Positions 1-5,906 of a stretch of DNA of 11,443 bases are shown here, in pieces. Source of the DNA: PVC group bacterium (GTDB lineage: Bacteria > Verrucomicrobiota > Kiritimatiellia > SS1-B-03-39 > UBA6053); the NCBI GenBank assembly GCA_003565035.1, contig PXDP01000403.1:1-11443 (forward strand), written 5' to 3'. The notes beneath the pieces are model-generated. The model worked only from the letters and a program-made list of their open reading frames with translations, did no database searches and was not told where the DNA came from. Both the position numbers and the translations under genes were made by a program. Numbering within the stretch: position 1 is the first letter of the stretch; each line of letters begins with the position of its first letter.

Positions 1-631
1 AGCCACTCCACCGATAGTCCATCGGATCCTCCACCATCCCCGCCCGGATCGGATTCAGATCCACATACGCAGCCACCGACATCAGTGCCAACGGATTCCC
101 CTCCACCACCACACTCCGGTACCGCGCATCCCAGAACGCTCCCGAACACTTGTGCGTCCGATTATACCAGAGCGTATAGCCATGTTTCAGCACCCGCATA
201 AACTCCGGTAAATCATACATCCGCTCCGTCACCTGCCCATCCAGCTTCTTCTGATCCTCCTCCTTATGTAACGCATAAAACTCACACCACTGCTTCACCT
301 TGTCCTTCGACCAAACCAGCTTCAGTCTCCGCACCACCTCCTCATGATCCAAGTTTTCCCGCTCCGGCACCCACAACAACAGGTGAAAATGATTCGACAT
401 CACACAATAGGTCACCACCGTCATCCCCGAAAACTCCGCCCAGCGAAACGCCAGTTCCCTGAACGCCTCCTTCTCCTTCACCTCCAGCAAAAAATCCTGA
501 CCCCGCACACGGCTCGTCACATGCACAAAATAGCCCCCGGACTTCGGCAGAACCCGCTCCCGCTTCTGAGCAATTTTCTCCACACAAGGCCACAAAGGCC
601 CCGGAATCTTAGATGACTTAGGAACAATCAT
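1..631 (-). CDS. REP-associated (RAYT, IS200-like Y1) transposase, 3' end outside window
   Basis: Single-strand DNA transposase of the Y1/HUH superfamily, the kind thought to mobilise REP palindromes. Reading the minus strand from ATG at 631 gives 210 codons that stay open to the window edge. The HUH metal-binding motif is in SNHFHLLLW, with His81 and His83. The block GAFWDARYRSVVVE (residues 164-177) and the motif AYVDLNPIRAG (188-198) are typical of RAYTs. Tyr189 in the latter aligns with the catalytic Tyr115 that I recall for E. coli TnpA-REP (YafM), so the active site looks intact. The start is supported by a purine-rich GAGAGGGGG directly upstream. The C-terminal part lies beyond position 1, so I cannot say whether the gene is complete. 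Its composition does not stand out from its neighbours. No accessory tnpB and no IS ends are visible, which fits a domesticated RAYT better than a classical IS200 element. Confidence 0.9.
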   Translation of the reverse strand, partial: MIVPKSSKIPGPLWPCVEKIAQKRERVLPKSGGYFVHVTSRVRGQDFLLEVKEKEAFRELAFRWAEFSGMTVVTYCVMSNHFHLLLWVPERENLDHEEVVRRLKLVWSKDKVKQWCEFYALHKEEDQKKLDGQVTERMYDLPEFMRVLKHGYTLWYNRTHKCSGAFWDARYRSVVVEGNPLALMSVAAYVDLNPIRAGMVEDPMDYRWSG

Positions 632-676
632 ACCCCCTCTCTATTCCAAACATCGCCATTTTCAAGCCAAAACTTC

Positions 677-699
677 TTTAAAATACCTGTTATTTTAAA
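677..699. repeat. AT-only inverted repeat upstream of the RAYT gene
   Basis: Perfect 9-bp arms, TTTAAAATA at 677-685 and TATTTTAAA at 691-699, surround a CCTGT loop. It lies in the 88-base spacer (632-719) between the permease stop and the transposase start, within a strongly AT-rich stretch that contrasts with the GC-rich genes. There is no clear T-run after it on the minus strand, so it is at best a weak terminator for the permease operon. It could also be a protein-binding palindrome or an element recognised by the transposase. No convincing -35/-10 pair for the transposase was found in this spacer. Confidence 0.5.
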
Positions 700-719
700 A
701 TGTTATTTTGTATTTTATG

Positions 720-2021
720 TCATTTTTGAAATGACAAGCGCAATCCGAACCGGAAAACGAGTCCTGCGGCCAGCACGCCAAGTCCGGTCATCCACACACG
801 GGGTTCAACCCAGAAGGCCAGAAACGCGCAGGCCGTCAGGCCGATTATCGGGAAAACGCGCGGATACAGGCGGTCCCCGGCCGGCAGACGCAGGGCGGAC
901 AGATTGGTTAGCGCATAATACACCAGCACCGTGAAGGCGCTGAACGACCAAGTCAGCCGTACACTTCCCAGCAGGGTCAGCCCGCAAACCAGCGCCCCTA
1001 CCCCTGCGACCGCCACCCGGGGCGTGACGCCTTTGGGGTCAATCCGCGAAAACGCGGCGGGCAGATCCCCGCGGCGTCCCATGGCCAGCGCAACCCGGGA
1101 GAGTCCTAAGATCAGATTCAACAGCACCCCCAGCATCGCGGTCATGGCACCCAGAGCCACGACAAGGGCCGGGAGAGGATGCCCCAGCCCGCGCAGGACG
1201 GTCTCCAGCGGGGCGGCGACACCGCTTGCCGCGTCGCTCAAAGCCTCAGCGCCCGCCGCGCCCACTGCGGTAAGCGCAACCGCAAGATAGAGCAACGCCG
1301 TCACCGCCATCACCGTCATGATCGCCCGGGGAATATTGCGGCGCGGTTCGCGAATCTCCTCCCCCATCGTGGCGATGCGCCCGTACCCGGTGTACGCCAC
1401 AAACATCAGGGCGCAGGCCTGCAGGAACGAGGAGAGATCCCGCCTGCTTCCCGGCAGCAGCGGCGACAAATGCTCTTGCCGTACCCGCAATGTCTCCGGC
1501 AGAGCGGTGACCACAAACACCGCCAGAGCCAGCAGGGTTATGGAGGCAATCGTCACGTTGGCGGCATGACTACGCTTCAATCCCCCCAGCACCAGAAAGG
1601 TGATTCCCAGAGAGACTGCCAGCCCGGTGAGCAGCACACCGGTGTGAGACTCCACGCCAAAAATCCGCAAGAAATAGCCGCCAAATCCAAGCGCGGCCGT
1701 TGCGGCGGAAGCGGATTTGGCACACAAAAACATCCAACCGGCAGTAAATCCCGCCAGAGGGTGAACATAGTGATATCCGTACTCATACGTTCCCCCGCTG
1801 ACCGGATGCGCAGCGGCAAGCTGGGCACTGCTCATCGCATTGCACAAGGCCACAAACGCCGCCACCACCACCGCCGGGATTACCATCGGACCGGCAACTC
1901 CTGCTGCCACCCCGATTCCCACAAAAACACCCGTGCCCACCATGGAGCCCAGGCCCAGACCCGTCGCACCCCATACGCCCAGTCTCCGGGTTAAACTTTC
2001 GACACGTTTCTGCATGTGCAT
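720..2021 (-). CDS. APC-superfamily amino acid permease
   Basis: Inner-membrane transporter of the amino acid-polyamine-organocation superfamily, probably proton-coupled amino acid uptake or exchange; the substrate cannot be read from sequence. The 433 residues are almost entirely hydrophobic, consistent with about 12 membrane helices. Family hallmarks are GLGLGSMVGTGVFVG (21-35), the glycine-rich unwound first helix that binds the substrate backbone; PVSGGTYEY (73-81); EEIREPRRNIPRAI (221-234), the conserved cytoplasmic loop; and LSRVALAMGRRGDLP (307-321) followed by TPRVAV. Length is at the short end for the family but the pattern is complete. Two in-frame ATGs are possible: 2021, with the Shine-Dalgarno AGGAG only 3 bases away, or 2015, where the spacing is 9 bases; 2015 is the better-spaced choice. 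The upstream SRAP gene ends 6 bases before 2021 and its stop codon overlaps the Shine-Dalgarno, so the two are co-transcribed. Confidence 0.88.
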   Translation of the reverse strand: MHMQKRVESLTRRLGVWGATGLGLGSMVGTGVFVGIGVAAGVAGPMVIPAVVVAAFVALCNAMSSAQLAAAHPVSGGTYEYGYHYVHPLAGFTAGWMFLCAKSASAATAALGFGGYFLRIFGVESHTGVLLTGLAVSLGITFLVLGGLKRSHAANVTIASITLLALAVFVVTALPETLRVRQEHLSPLLPGSRRDLSSFLQACALMFVAYTGYGRIATMGEEIREPRRNIPRAIMTVMAVTALLYLAVALTAVGAAGAEALSDAASGVAAPLETVLRGLGHPLPALVVALGAMTAMLGVLLNLILGLSRVALAMGRRGDLPAAFSRIDPKGVTPRVAVAGVGALVCGLTLLGSVRLTWSFSAFTVLVYYALTNLSALRLPAGDRLYPRVFPIIGLTACAFLAFWVEPRVWMTGLGVLAAGLVFRFGLRLSFQK

Positions 2022-2027
2022 CCTCTC

Positions 2028-2729
2028 CTAAAATCCAAAGGTTTCCTGTACAGGCTGCGCCGAAGGAACCCAGGGTCGGATCAGGTTCGGCCCCTCCACT
2101 CCGACGCGGTTCACCTCCGGGGAAACCCGGTCACAGGCAAAGCCGTCGGCGGCAATGGGCTCCAGCATACGGTCCAAATCGCTCAGACGTGTTTCAGGGT
2201 CCATCCAGGCCGGGAGATCCTCCTCCCGCAGCACCGCCGGCATGCGCGGATGCACCCGGCGCACCAGCGCATTTGCGCGGGTGGTGATGATGGCGCAGCT
2301 CAGAATCATCCCCCCGTCCCGGTCATGCCATTCCTCCCACAGTCCCGCAAACACAAACGGGGCTTGATCCTCCCGACGGAACCGCACGGGCTGTTTACCG
2401 CGTCCATTCCCCCGCATCCATTCGTACCAGCCGTCCGCCGGAATCAAACAGCGTTTCCGGCGGTAGGGCACCTTGAAGCTGGCTTTTTCCGACAGCGTTT
2501 CCGCACGGGCGTTGATGCATTTAGCCCCGAAGGCCGGGTCCCTCGCCCAGGGCGGCACCAGTCCCCAGGAAAACACCTCCAAACGAATACCGGGATCCGC
2601 CAGCCAGGCACTCACCGGCTGGGTCGGCGCAATATTGTAGCGCGGACGCATCCGCGCATCCACCGGGACCTCAGGAAAAGCCTGTTTCAACGCTTTTGCA
2701 TCTTTCGCAAGCGTAAACCGGCCGCACAT
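2028..2729 (-). CDS. yedK: SRAP-domain abasic-site DNA-protein crosslinking protein (YedK/HMCES family)
   Basis: Members of this family covalently trap abasic sites in single-stranded DNA through the N-terminal cysteine, forming a thiazolidine link that shields the lesion. The 233-residue protein begins MCGRFTL, so Cys2 becomes N-terminal after Met removal. The other active-site residues match E. coli YedK well: Asn73 in INARAE, Glu103 in DGWYEW, and His160 in VHPRMPAVL. NIAPTQ (32-37) and WGLVPPWA (55-62) are further family motifs. Length agrees with the family (about 220-240). The start codon shares one base with the stop of the upstream VOC gene (TGATG), which suggests translational coupling; the Shine-Dalgarno is weak, consistent with that. 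Nothing in the sequence shows an SOS box. It is not normally an operon partner of a VOC protein or permease, so the functional link is unclear. Confidence 0.95.
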   Translation of the reverse strand: MCGRFTLAKDAKALKQAFPEVPVDARMRPRYNIAPTQPVSAWLADPGIRLEVFSWGLVPPWARDPAFGAKCINARAETLSEKASFKVPYRRKRCLIPADGWYEWMRGNGRGKQPVRFRREDQAPFVFAGLWEEWHDRDGGMILSCAIITTRANALVRRVHPRMPAVLREEDLPAWMDPETRLSDLDRMLEPIAADGFACDRVSPEVNRVGVEGPNLIRPWVPSAQPVQETFGF

Positions 2730-3142
2730 CAGCTCTTTTCGGTAAAAAATTCAAGGACCTCGCCTCCGGGCGCGACAACGAACGAAATCCGCACCGAAAG
2801 TGGAGCGGGCCGCGAGGGGATCTCCACATCCTTCGGCGCCATGCGCTCTGTGGCCCCGGCCTTGAGCGCCAGCGCATGCGCAGCATCGCAATCGGCGGCC
2901 CGCAGGGCAAAATGAATGATGCGTCCTTCCGAGGGGGTATCGGGAGATCCGCCTTCAAAGATTTCGATCACCGTGCTATCCCCGCCATCCAGCATGGCCG
3001 CGCGTTTGGGGGATTCGCCCCATTCGCGTACAGGCTCAAAGCCGAGCGCGCGGTAAAACGCTTCGGAGGCCTCAAAATCCACGACACGAATGGCGACATG
3101 ATGAAATCCGCCGCCGCCTAAAAGAGTATTGGTTCCGTTCAT
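2729..3142 (-). CDS. VOC-fold (glyoxalase/bleomycin-resistance superfamily) protein
   Basis: Small metalloenzyme-fold protein of 137 residues when started at ATG 3142. It has the two beta-alpha-beta-beta-beta modules of the vicinal oxygen chelate fold: GFHHVAIRVVDFEASEAFYR (12-31) opens the first and IIHFALRAADCDAAHALA (75-92) the second. Candidate metal ligands sit where the family has them: His15, Glu60 in VIEIFEGG, His77, and Glu131 in GGEVLEFF. The substrate is unknown; glyoxalase I, dioxygenase or thiol-transfer roles are all possible, and the sequence does not decide. A longer reading from ATG 3184 would add 14 hydrophobic residues (MSIAVFLCAAILSG), but these codons lie across the predicted promoter and lack homology-like content, so I prefer 3142. 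First gene of a three-gene operon with the SRAP and permease genes; its TGA overlaps the SRAP ATG by one base. Confidence 0.85.
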   Translation of the reverse strand: MNGTNTLLGGGGFHHVAIRVVDFEASEAFYRALGFEPVREWGESPKRAAMLDGGDSTVIEIFEGGSPDTPSEGRIIHFALRAADCDAAHALALKAGATERMAPKDVEIPSRPAPLSVRISFVVAPGGEVLEFFTEKS

Positions 3143-3149
3143 GCCTGAG

Positions 3150-3177
3150 AGTATAGCGGCGCAAAGAAAAACCGCAA
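3150..3177 (-). promoter_or_regulatory. Predicted sigma70-like promoter of the VOC-SRAP-permease operon
   Basis: On the minus strand, TTGCGG (3177-3172) is followed after 16 bases by TATACT (3155-3150), a 5/6 match to the -10 consensus; the -35 is weaker. The ATG at 3142 is only 7 bases after the -10, so transcription would begin at or next to the start codon, giving a leaderless or nearly leaderless mRNA. It is placed just downstream of the two palindromes at 3191-3240. Confidence 0.5.
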
Positions 3178-3190
3178 TGCTCATCCAGGC

Positions 3191-3209
3191 TTTTCCGATG
3201 GTCGGAAAA
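3191..3209. repeat. REP-like palindrome, copy 1
   Basis: Reads TTTTCCGATGGTCGGAAAA: 8-bp arms TTTTCCGA and TCGGAAAA around TGG. It is flanked by GGC on the left and CG on the right, exactly as copy 2. Intergenic, between the VOC promoter and the porin terminator. The paired near-identical copies and a RAYT gene 2.5 kb away suggest a REP-type element. An operator for a dimeric regulator of the adjacent promoter is the alternative. Confidence 0.6.
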
Positions 3210-3221
3210 CGTGAACCCGGC

Positions 3222-3240
3222 TTTTCCGATCATCGGAAAA
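3222..3240. repeat. REP-like palindrome, copy 2
   Basis: Reads TTTTCCGATCATCGGAAAA: arms of 9 bp around a single C, or 8 bp around TCA. Its arms are identical to those of copy 1 and only the centre differs. The two copies are spaced 31 bases start to start, about three helical turns, which would also suit cooperative protein binding on one DNA face. No further copy was found by eye in the rest of the window. Confidence 0.6.
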
Positions 3241-3247
3241 CGGGCGG

Positions 3248-3272
3248 AAAAAACCCCGCCGGAGCGGGGTTT
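3248..3272 (-). terminator. Rho-independent terminator of the porin gene
   Basis: On the minus strand a 9-bp stem (AAACCCCGC at 3272-3264 with GCGGGGTTT at 3259-3251) closes a 4-base loop and runs into a T-tract of six (3253-3248). It starts 28 bases after the porin stop codon. This is a strong textbook intrinsic terminator that separates the porin from the next operon. Confidence 0.88.
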
Positions 3273-3299
3273 GGTTTAAAGTTCCAATCGAAAAGCCGA

Positions 3300-4373
3300 T
3301 TAGAACAGCATGCGCCAGGCGCCGTAGACGGAGGTGGACTCCAGGGTGCCGGCGGAGGTGTTGTCGAGTTCGGCGACTTCCACACCGAACATCAGCTTGT
3401 TGCCGTCACCGTTCAGGTAGTAGTTCAGACCGAGGTAGAGGGCCCAGTGTTCGTCACCGCGCTGAGCGGCGCCTTCTTCGAGGATATCCACGCGACGTGC
3501 ATAGCGGCTGGCGGCGCGGAGGCCGGTGGCGCTGTCGGATTCGGACATCTCATACCGGGCAACGCCCTGCAGTTTTTCGCTGAGCATCAGCGAGGGCATG
3601 ATGTAGAAACCCGAGGTTTCGGTGCCATCATTGTCCCCGAGCATGTATTCAGCACGGAGGCCAAATCCGCCCTGGGCAAAGTGGAAACCAATCACATAAA
3701 TCTCTTCGAAAGAGGCATTGGAGTTTTCGTCATCGCTGGCAAGGTAGCTGCCCTGAATTTTCAGTTTGCTGCCTTCACCGAGAGCGCCGTCAAGATTGAC
3801 ACCGATCATCGCATTGTACATGTACTCGACGCTTTCATTCGCGGAGTTGGTGTTATCTTCCGCAGTGAACAATCCGAGTCCGTAGTAGAGAGTTCCCAGA
3901 TCGCCTTCCAGCAGAATTCCGTTGGTTTCGCCGGGGGCGGCAATGGTGTTGCTCACCAGTGAACGCTCAACGGTCAGGATGCTGGCTGAAGAGGTGTTTT
4001 CTTCAAGCGAGGTGATGGGTTTGTCATATCCGACTTTGATGTAGGCGGGTTTGTGCTCGCGCCACTGGACGTAGGCGGAACGGACACTCACGGCGGAACC
4101 GGGGACCACGTTGGCCTCCACTTCAGCGCGGAAGTTATTTTCGAAATTGCCGCGCAGACCGATCCGGGCGCGCCGCACTTCAAAGGTGCTGTAATCGCTG
4201 CTGCCTTCGTCGTTGCTGACATCACTGTATCCAAACTGGGTCTGCACCCGGCCGCGGACGCGGATGTCCTGAACAAAACGGCCGGCGGGGCGAACGGTTT
4301 GTTCAGCAAATGTTACACTCATCATGCCGACGGCCGAAAGCCCGGCAAGCATTTTAATCCATGTTTGTTTCAT
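3300..4373 (-). CDS. Phosphate-selective porin O/P-type outer-membrane beta-barrel
   Basis: Outer-membrane porin, 357 residues from ATG 4373. The start is chosen because it opens a classical signal peptide (MKQTWIK, then a hydrophobic core to residue 23, probable cleavage TFA/EQ) and has the Shine-Dalgarno AGGAGAGAG; the longer in-frame reading from 4454 adds a non-signal-like leader. The mature part alternates polar and apolar residues with many aromatic strand ends, has the OprO/OprP-like EVRRARIGLRG segment (65-75) and FRAEVEANV (81-89), and ends in Phe (GAWRMLF), the usual barrel-assembly signal. Family members pass phosphate or polyphosphate, but many homologues in other phyla have unknown specificity, and basic eyelet residues cannot be verified here. 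It follows the ABC cluster after 190 bases and has its own terminator, so it is probably a separate unit. No convincing Pho box is present. Confidence 0.85.
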   Translation of the reverse strand: MKQTWIKMLAGLSAVGMMSVTFAEQTVRPAGRFVQDIRVRGRVQTQFGYSDVSNDEGSSDYSTFEVRRARIGLRGNFENNFRAEVEANVVPGSAVSVRSAYVQWREHKPAYIKVGYDKPITSLEENTSSASILTVERSLVSNTIAAPGETNGILLEGDLGTLYYGLGLFTAEDNTNSANESVEYMYNAMIGVNLDGALGEGSKLKIQGSYLASDDENSNASFEEIYVIGFHFAQGGFGLRAEYMLGDNDGTETSGFYIMPSLMLSEKLQGVARYEMSESDSATGLRAASRYARRVDILEEGAAQRGDEHWALYLGLNYYLNGDGNKLMFGVEVAELDNTSAGTLESTSVYGAWRMLF

Positions 4374-4434
4374 GATTATGTCTCTCTCCTGAATTGACAG
4401 CATTATGCCGTCGGGGGTTACTTGGATGTTTGCA

Positions 4435-4453
4435 TGAACCGTACTTCGGTTCA
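4435..4453 (-). promoter_or_regulatory. Stem-loop upstream of the porin gene
   Basis: Perfect 7-bp arms, TGAACCG (4435-4441) and CGGTTCA (4447-4453), surround a 5-base loop, 62 bases before the porin start. There is no T-run, so it is not a terminator. It may be an operator or a structure in the porin 5' leader. The whole spacer 4374-4563 holds no gene and no clear -35/-10 pair that I can defend. Confidence 0.35.
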
Positions 4454-4563
4454 AAAACTCCGCGCAGTATGCCAGACCCTTGTCAGGATTTTATGAGGGA
4501 GAGATTAAAATTCAGCACATCCCCCTTCTTATGGCGCCCCTTACTCTCTACACCCGATATGCC

Positions 4564-5304
4564 TTAATGTTTTTCTTTCATCGTATTAATTTCGATGTCC
4601 ACATCGGCACGGTTGGCGATCTTCTGTACTTTCCCGTCGCGCATCCAGACAATCCGGTCGGAAATATCCAGCATTTTATGATCGTGGGTGGAACAGATCA
4701 CGGTGACCCCGCGCTCCCGGTTCATTTCTTTCATCAGTTCGATGATTTCCTCGCCGGTATGGATATCGAGGTTGGCGGTGGGTTCGTCGGCAAGGATAAT
4801 CGCCGGCTGGTTGGCAAAGGCCCGCGCAATGGCCACGCGCTGCTGTTGTCCGCCGGACAGTTCTTTGGGCGTATGCAGAATCCGGTCGCCCAGGCCGACA
4901 CGGGTAAGGATCTCCACCGCGCGGTCCTGTGCCTCATCCGGGGGAACCCCGCCGAACAGCATGGGCAGGGTCACGTTTTCCAGCGCGGTCATCACTTTGA
5001 CGATGTTATAGCTCTGAAAAATGTAGCCGATTTTCCGACAGCGAAGCCAGGCGAGTTCGTTGGCATCGAGCTGAGCCACGTCGATCTCATCAATAAACAC
5101 GTTCCCGGAGGTTGGCTTCATCAGCCCGCCGATGGCATTGAAGAGCGTTGTTTTGCCGGAGCCCGAAGGCCCCATGATCGAGATGTACTCCCCGGTGCGA
5201 ATGGTCACATCCACGCCGTCCAGTGCGCGAACCTCGGTGTCGCCCATGCGGTACACTTTCACCACATCGCGGGTCATCACGGTGTATTCTACAGTATCGT
5301 CCAT
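4564..5304 (-). CDS. ABC transporter ATP-binding protein, LolD/MacB type
   Basis: Cytoplasmic ATPase that would power the FtsX-type permeases encoded just upstream. The 246-residue protein has all nucleotide-binding motifs: Walker A GPSGSGKT (45-52), Q-loop Gln97 in GYIFQSYNIV, signature LSGGQQQRVAIARA (149-162), Walker B IILADE (169-174) followed by PTANLD, and the switch His207 in CSTHDH. This arrangement and length (about 220-250) are typical of the LolD/MacB/FtsE group of mechanotransmission or lipoprotein-release ATPases. The start at 5304 shares one base with the stop of the mini-permease (TAATG) and has AGGAG 7 bases away. A longer open frame to 5595 exists but overlaps the permease and looks like out-of-frame translation. 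It is the last gene of the four-gene cluster. Physical partners are inferred from order, not shown. Confidence 0.95.
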   Translation of the reverse strand: MDDTVEYTVMTRDVVKVYRMGDTEVRALDGVDVTIRTGEYISIMGPSGSGKTTLFNAIGGLMKPTSGNVFIDEIDVAQLDANELAWLRCRKIGYIFQSYNIVKVMTALENVTLPMLFGGVPPDEAQDRAVEILTRVGLGDRILHTPKELSGGQQQRVAIARAFANQPAIILADEPTANLDIHTGEEIIELMKEMNRERGVTVICSTHDHKMLDISDRIVWMRDGKVQKIANRADVDIEINTMKEKH

Positions 5305-5906
5305 TACTTTTCTCCTCTCATTGCGTCCATGGGCGGCATTTTGGAGGCGATAAACGCGGGAAATAGTGCCCCGAGGGTGGTGAGGGCCATGCCCACCAGA
5401 AATACGAACACGAGTTTGCCCGGCAGGTTGGCGATTTCCATCGCCTGAAACACCTCTCCGCCGTGATCGGCCAGAGCCAGAAGAATGGAGATGATCAGAC
5501 CGGCAACGGCCCCGGCGAAGGCACCAACGAGTCCCAGAATCGCCGCTTCCAGCAACACACTGTAAAGGATGAAACTGTCCAGCGCGCCCAGGCACTTCAT
5601 GGTGCCGATCTCACGGTAGCGCTGGGTCACCGACATCAGCATGGTGTTCAGCACCCCGGCGCCGCTGACCACCAGCGACAGGATCATCATCAGCCGCCAG
5701 CTCTGAATGTCCACCGGATCGGTGGAGCGCGGCATCGTCAGCAGGTACATCATAAACGCGGTGGCGGTGGTGATCGTGAGCAGGGTCAGCACCGCGCGGC
5801 CAATGCGCTGGCGCAGACTGTTGACCGCCATGGAGCAGACAACCTCCATGGAGAGCTTCAGGCTTCCGATTTCCCAGTCAGCGGAGGGTTGGATTGCAGA
5901 ATTCAT
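5304..5906 (-). CDS. Minimal FtsX-type ABC permease subunit without periplasmic domain
   Basis: Inner-membrane permease of 200 residues. Predicted helices are about 36-56, 71-91, 113-146 and 164-187, the four-helix FtsX layout. The family signature is RYREIGTMKCLGALDSFILYSVLLEAAILG (in two parts: residues 96-110 and 111-125), containing the coupling-helix region that docks on the ATPase; LFPAFIASKMPPMDAM (181-196) is the usual C-terminal segment. In MacB or LolC/E a periplasmic domain of about 200 residues sits between the first two helices, but here only about 14 residues (58-71) do. Both ends of the protein look intact, so this seems a genuine short form and not a truncation. Its ATG shares one base with the upstream OPT-like stop (TGATG), with GGAG 10 bases ahead, and its stop overlaps the ATPase start. 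Probably pairs with the giant FtsX protein. Confidence 0.85.
   Translation of the reverse strand: MNSAIQPSADWEIGSLKLSMEVVCSMAVNSLRQRIGRAVLTLLTITTATAFMMYLLTMPRSTDPVDIQSWRLMMILSLVVSGAGVLNTMLMSVTQRYREIGTMKCLGALDSFILYSVLLEAAILGLVGAFAGAVAGLIISILLALADHGGEVFQAMEIANLPGKLVFVFLVGMALTTLGALFPAFIASKMPPMDAMRGEK

Noticed and set aside
2016..2060. Promoter immediately upstream of the APC permease
   Set aside because: The 6-base gap after the SRAP stop leaves no room for an independent promoter outside coding sequence, and no -10/-35 pair stands out.
2016..2915. Plus-strand open frame (299 codons) and the frames at 1179-1994, 3129-3962 and 4480-5448
   Set aside because: Each covers a minus-strand gene with diagnostic motifs (SRAP, APC permease, porin, ATPase); no supported product in the plus-strand reading.
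4390..4410. CTGTCA near the porin start as a possible Pho box
   Set aside because: Only one half-site is present, with no second copy at the 11-base spacing needed; too short to claim phosphate control.
4374..4454. Upstream start for the porin at 4454
   Set aside because: It would bury the signal peptide 27 residues inside the protein; the ATG at 4373 has both a signal peptide and AGGAGAGAG ahead of it.
5305..5595. Upstream extension of the ATPase frame to an ATG at 5595
   Set aside because: The extra 97 residues are Arg/Gly/Ser-rich and overlap the FtsX-type permease in another frame. The ATG at 5304 has a good Shine-Dalgarno and gives the usual family N-terminus.
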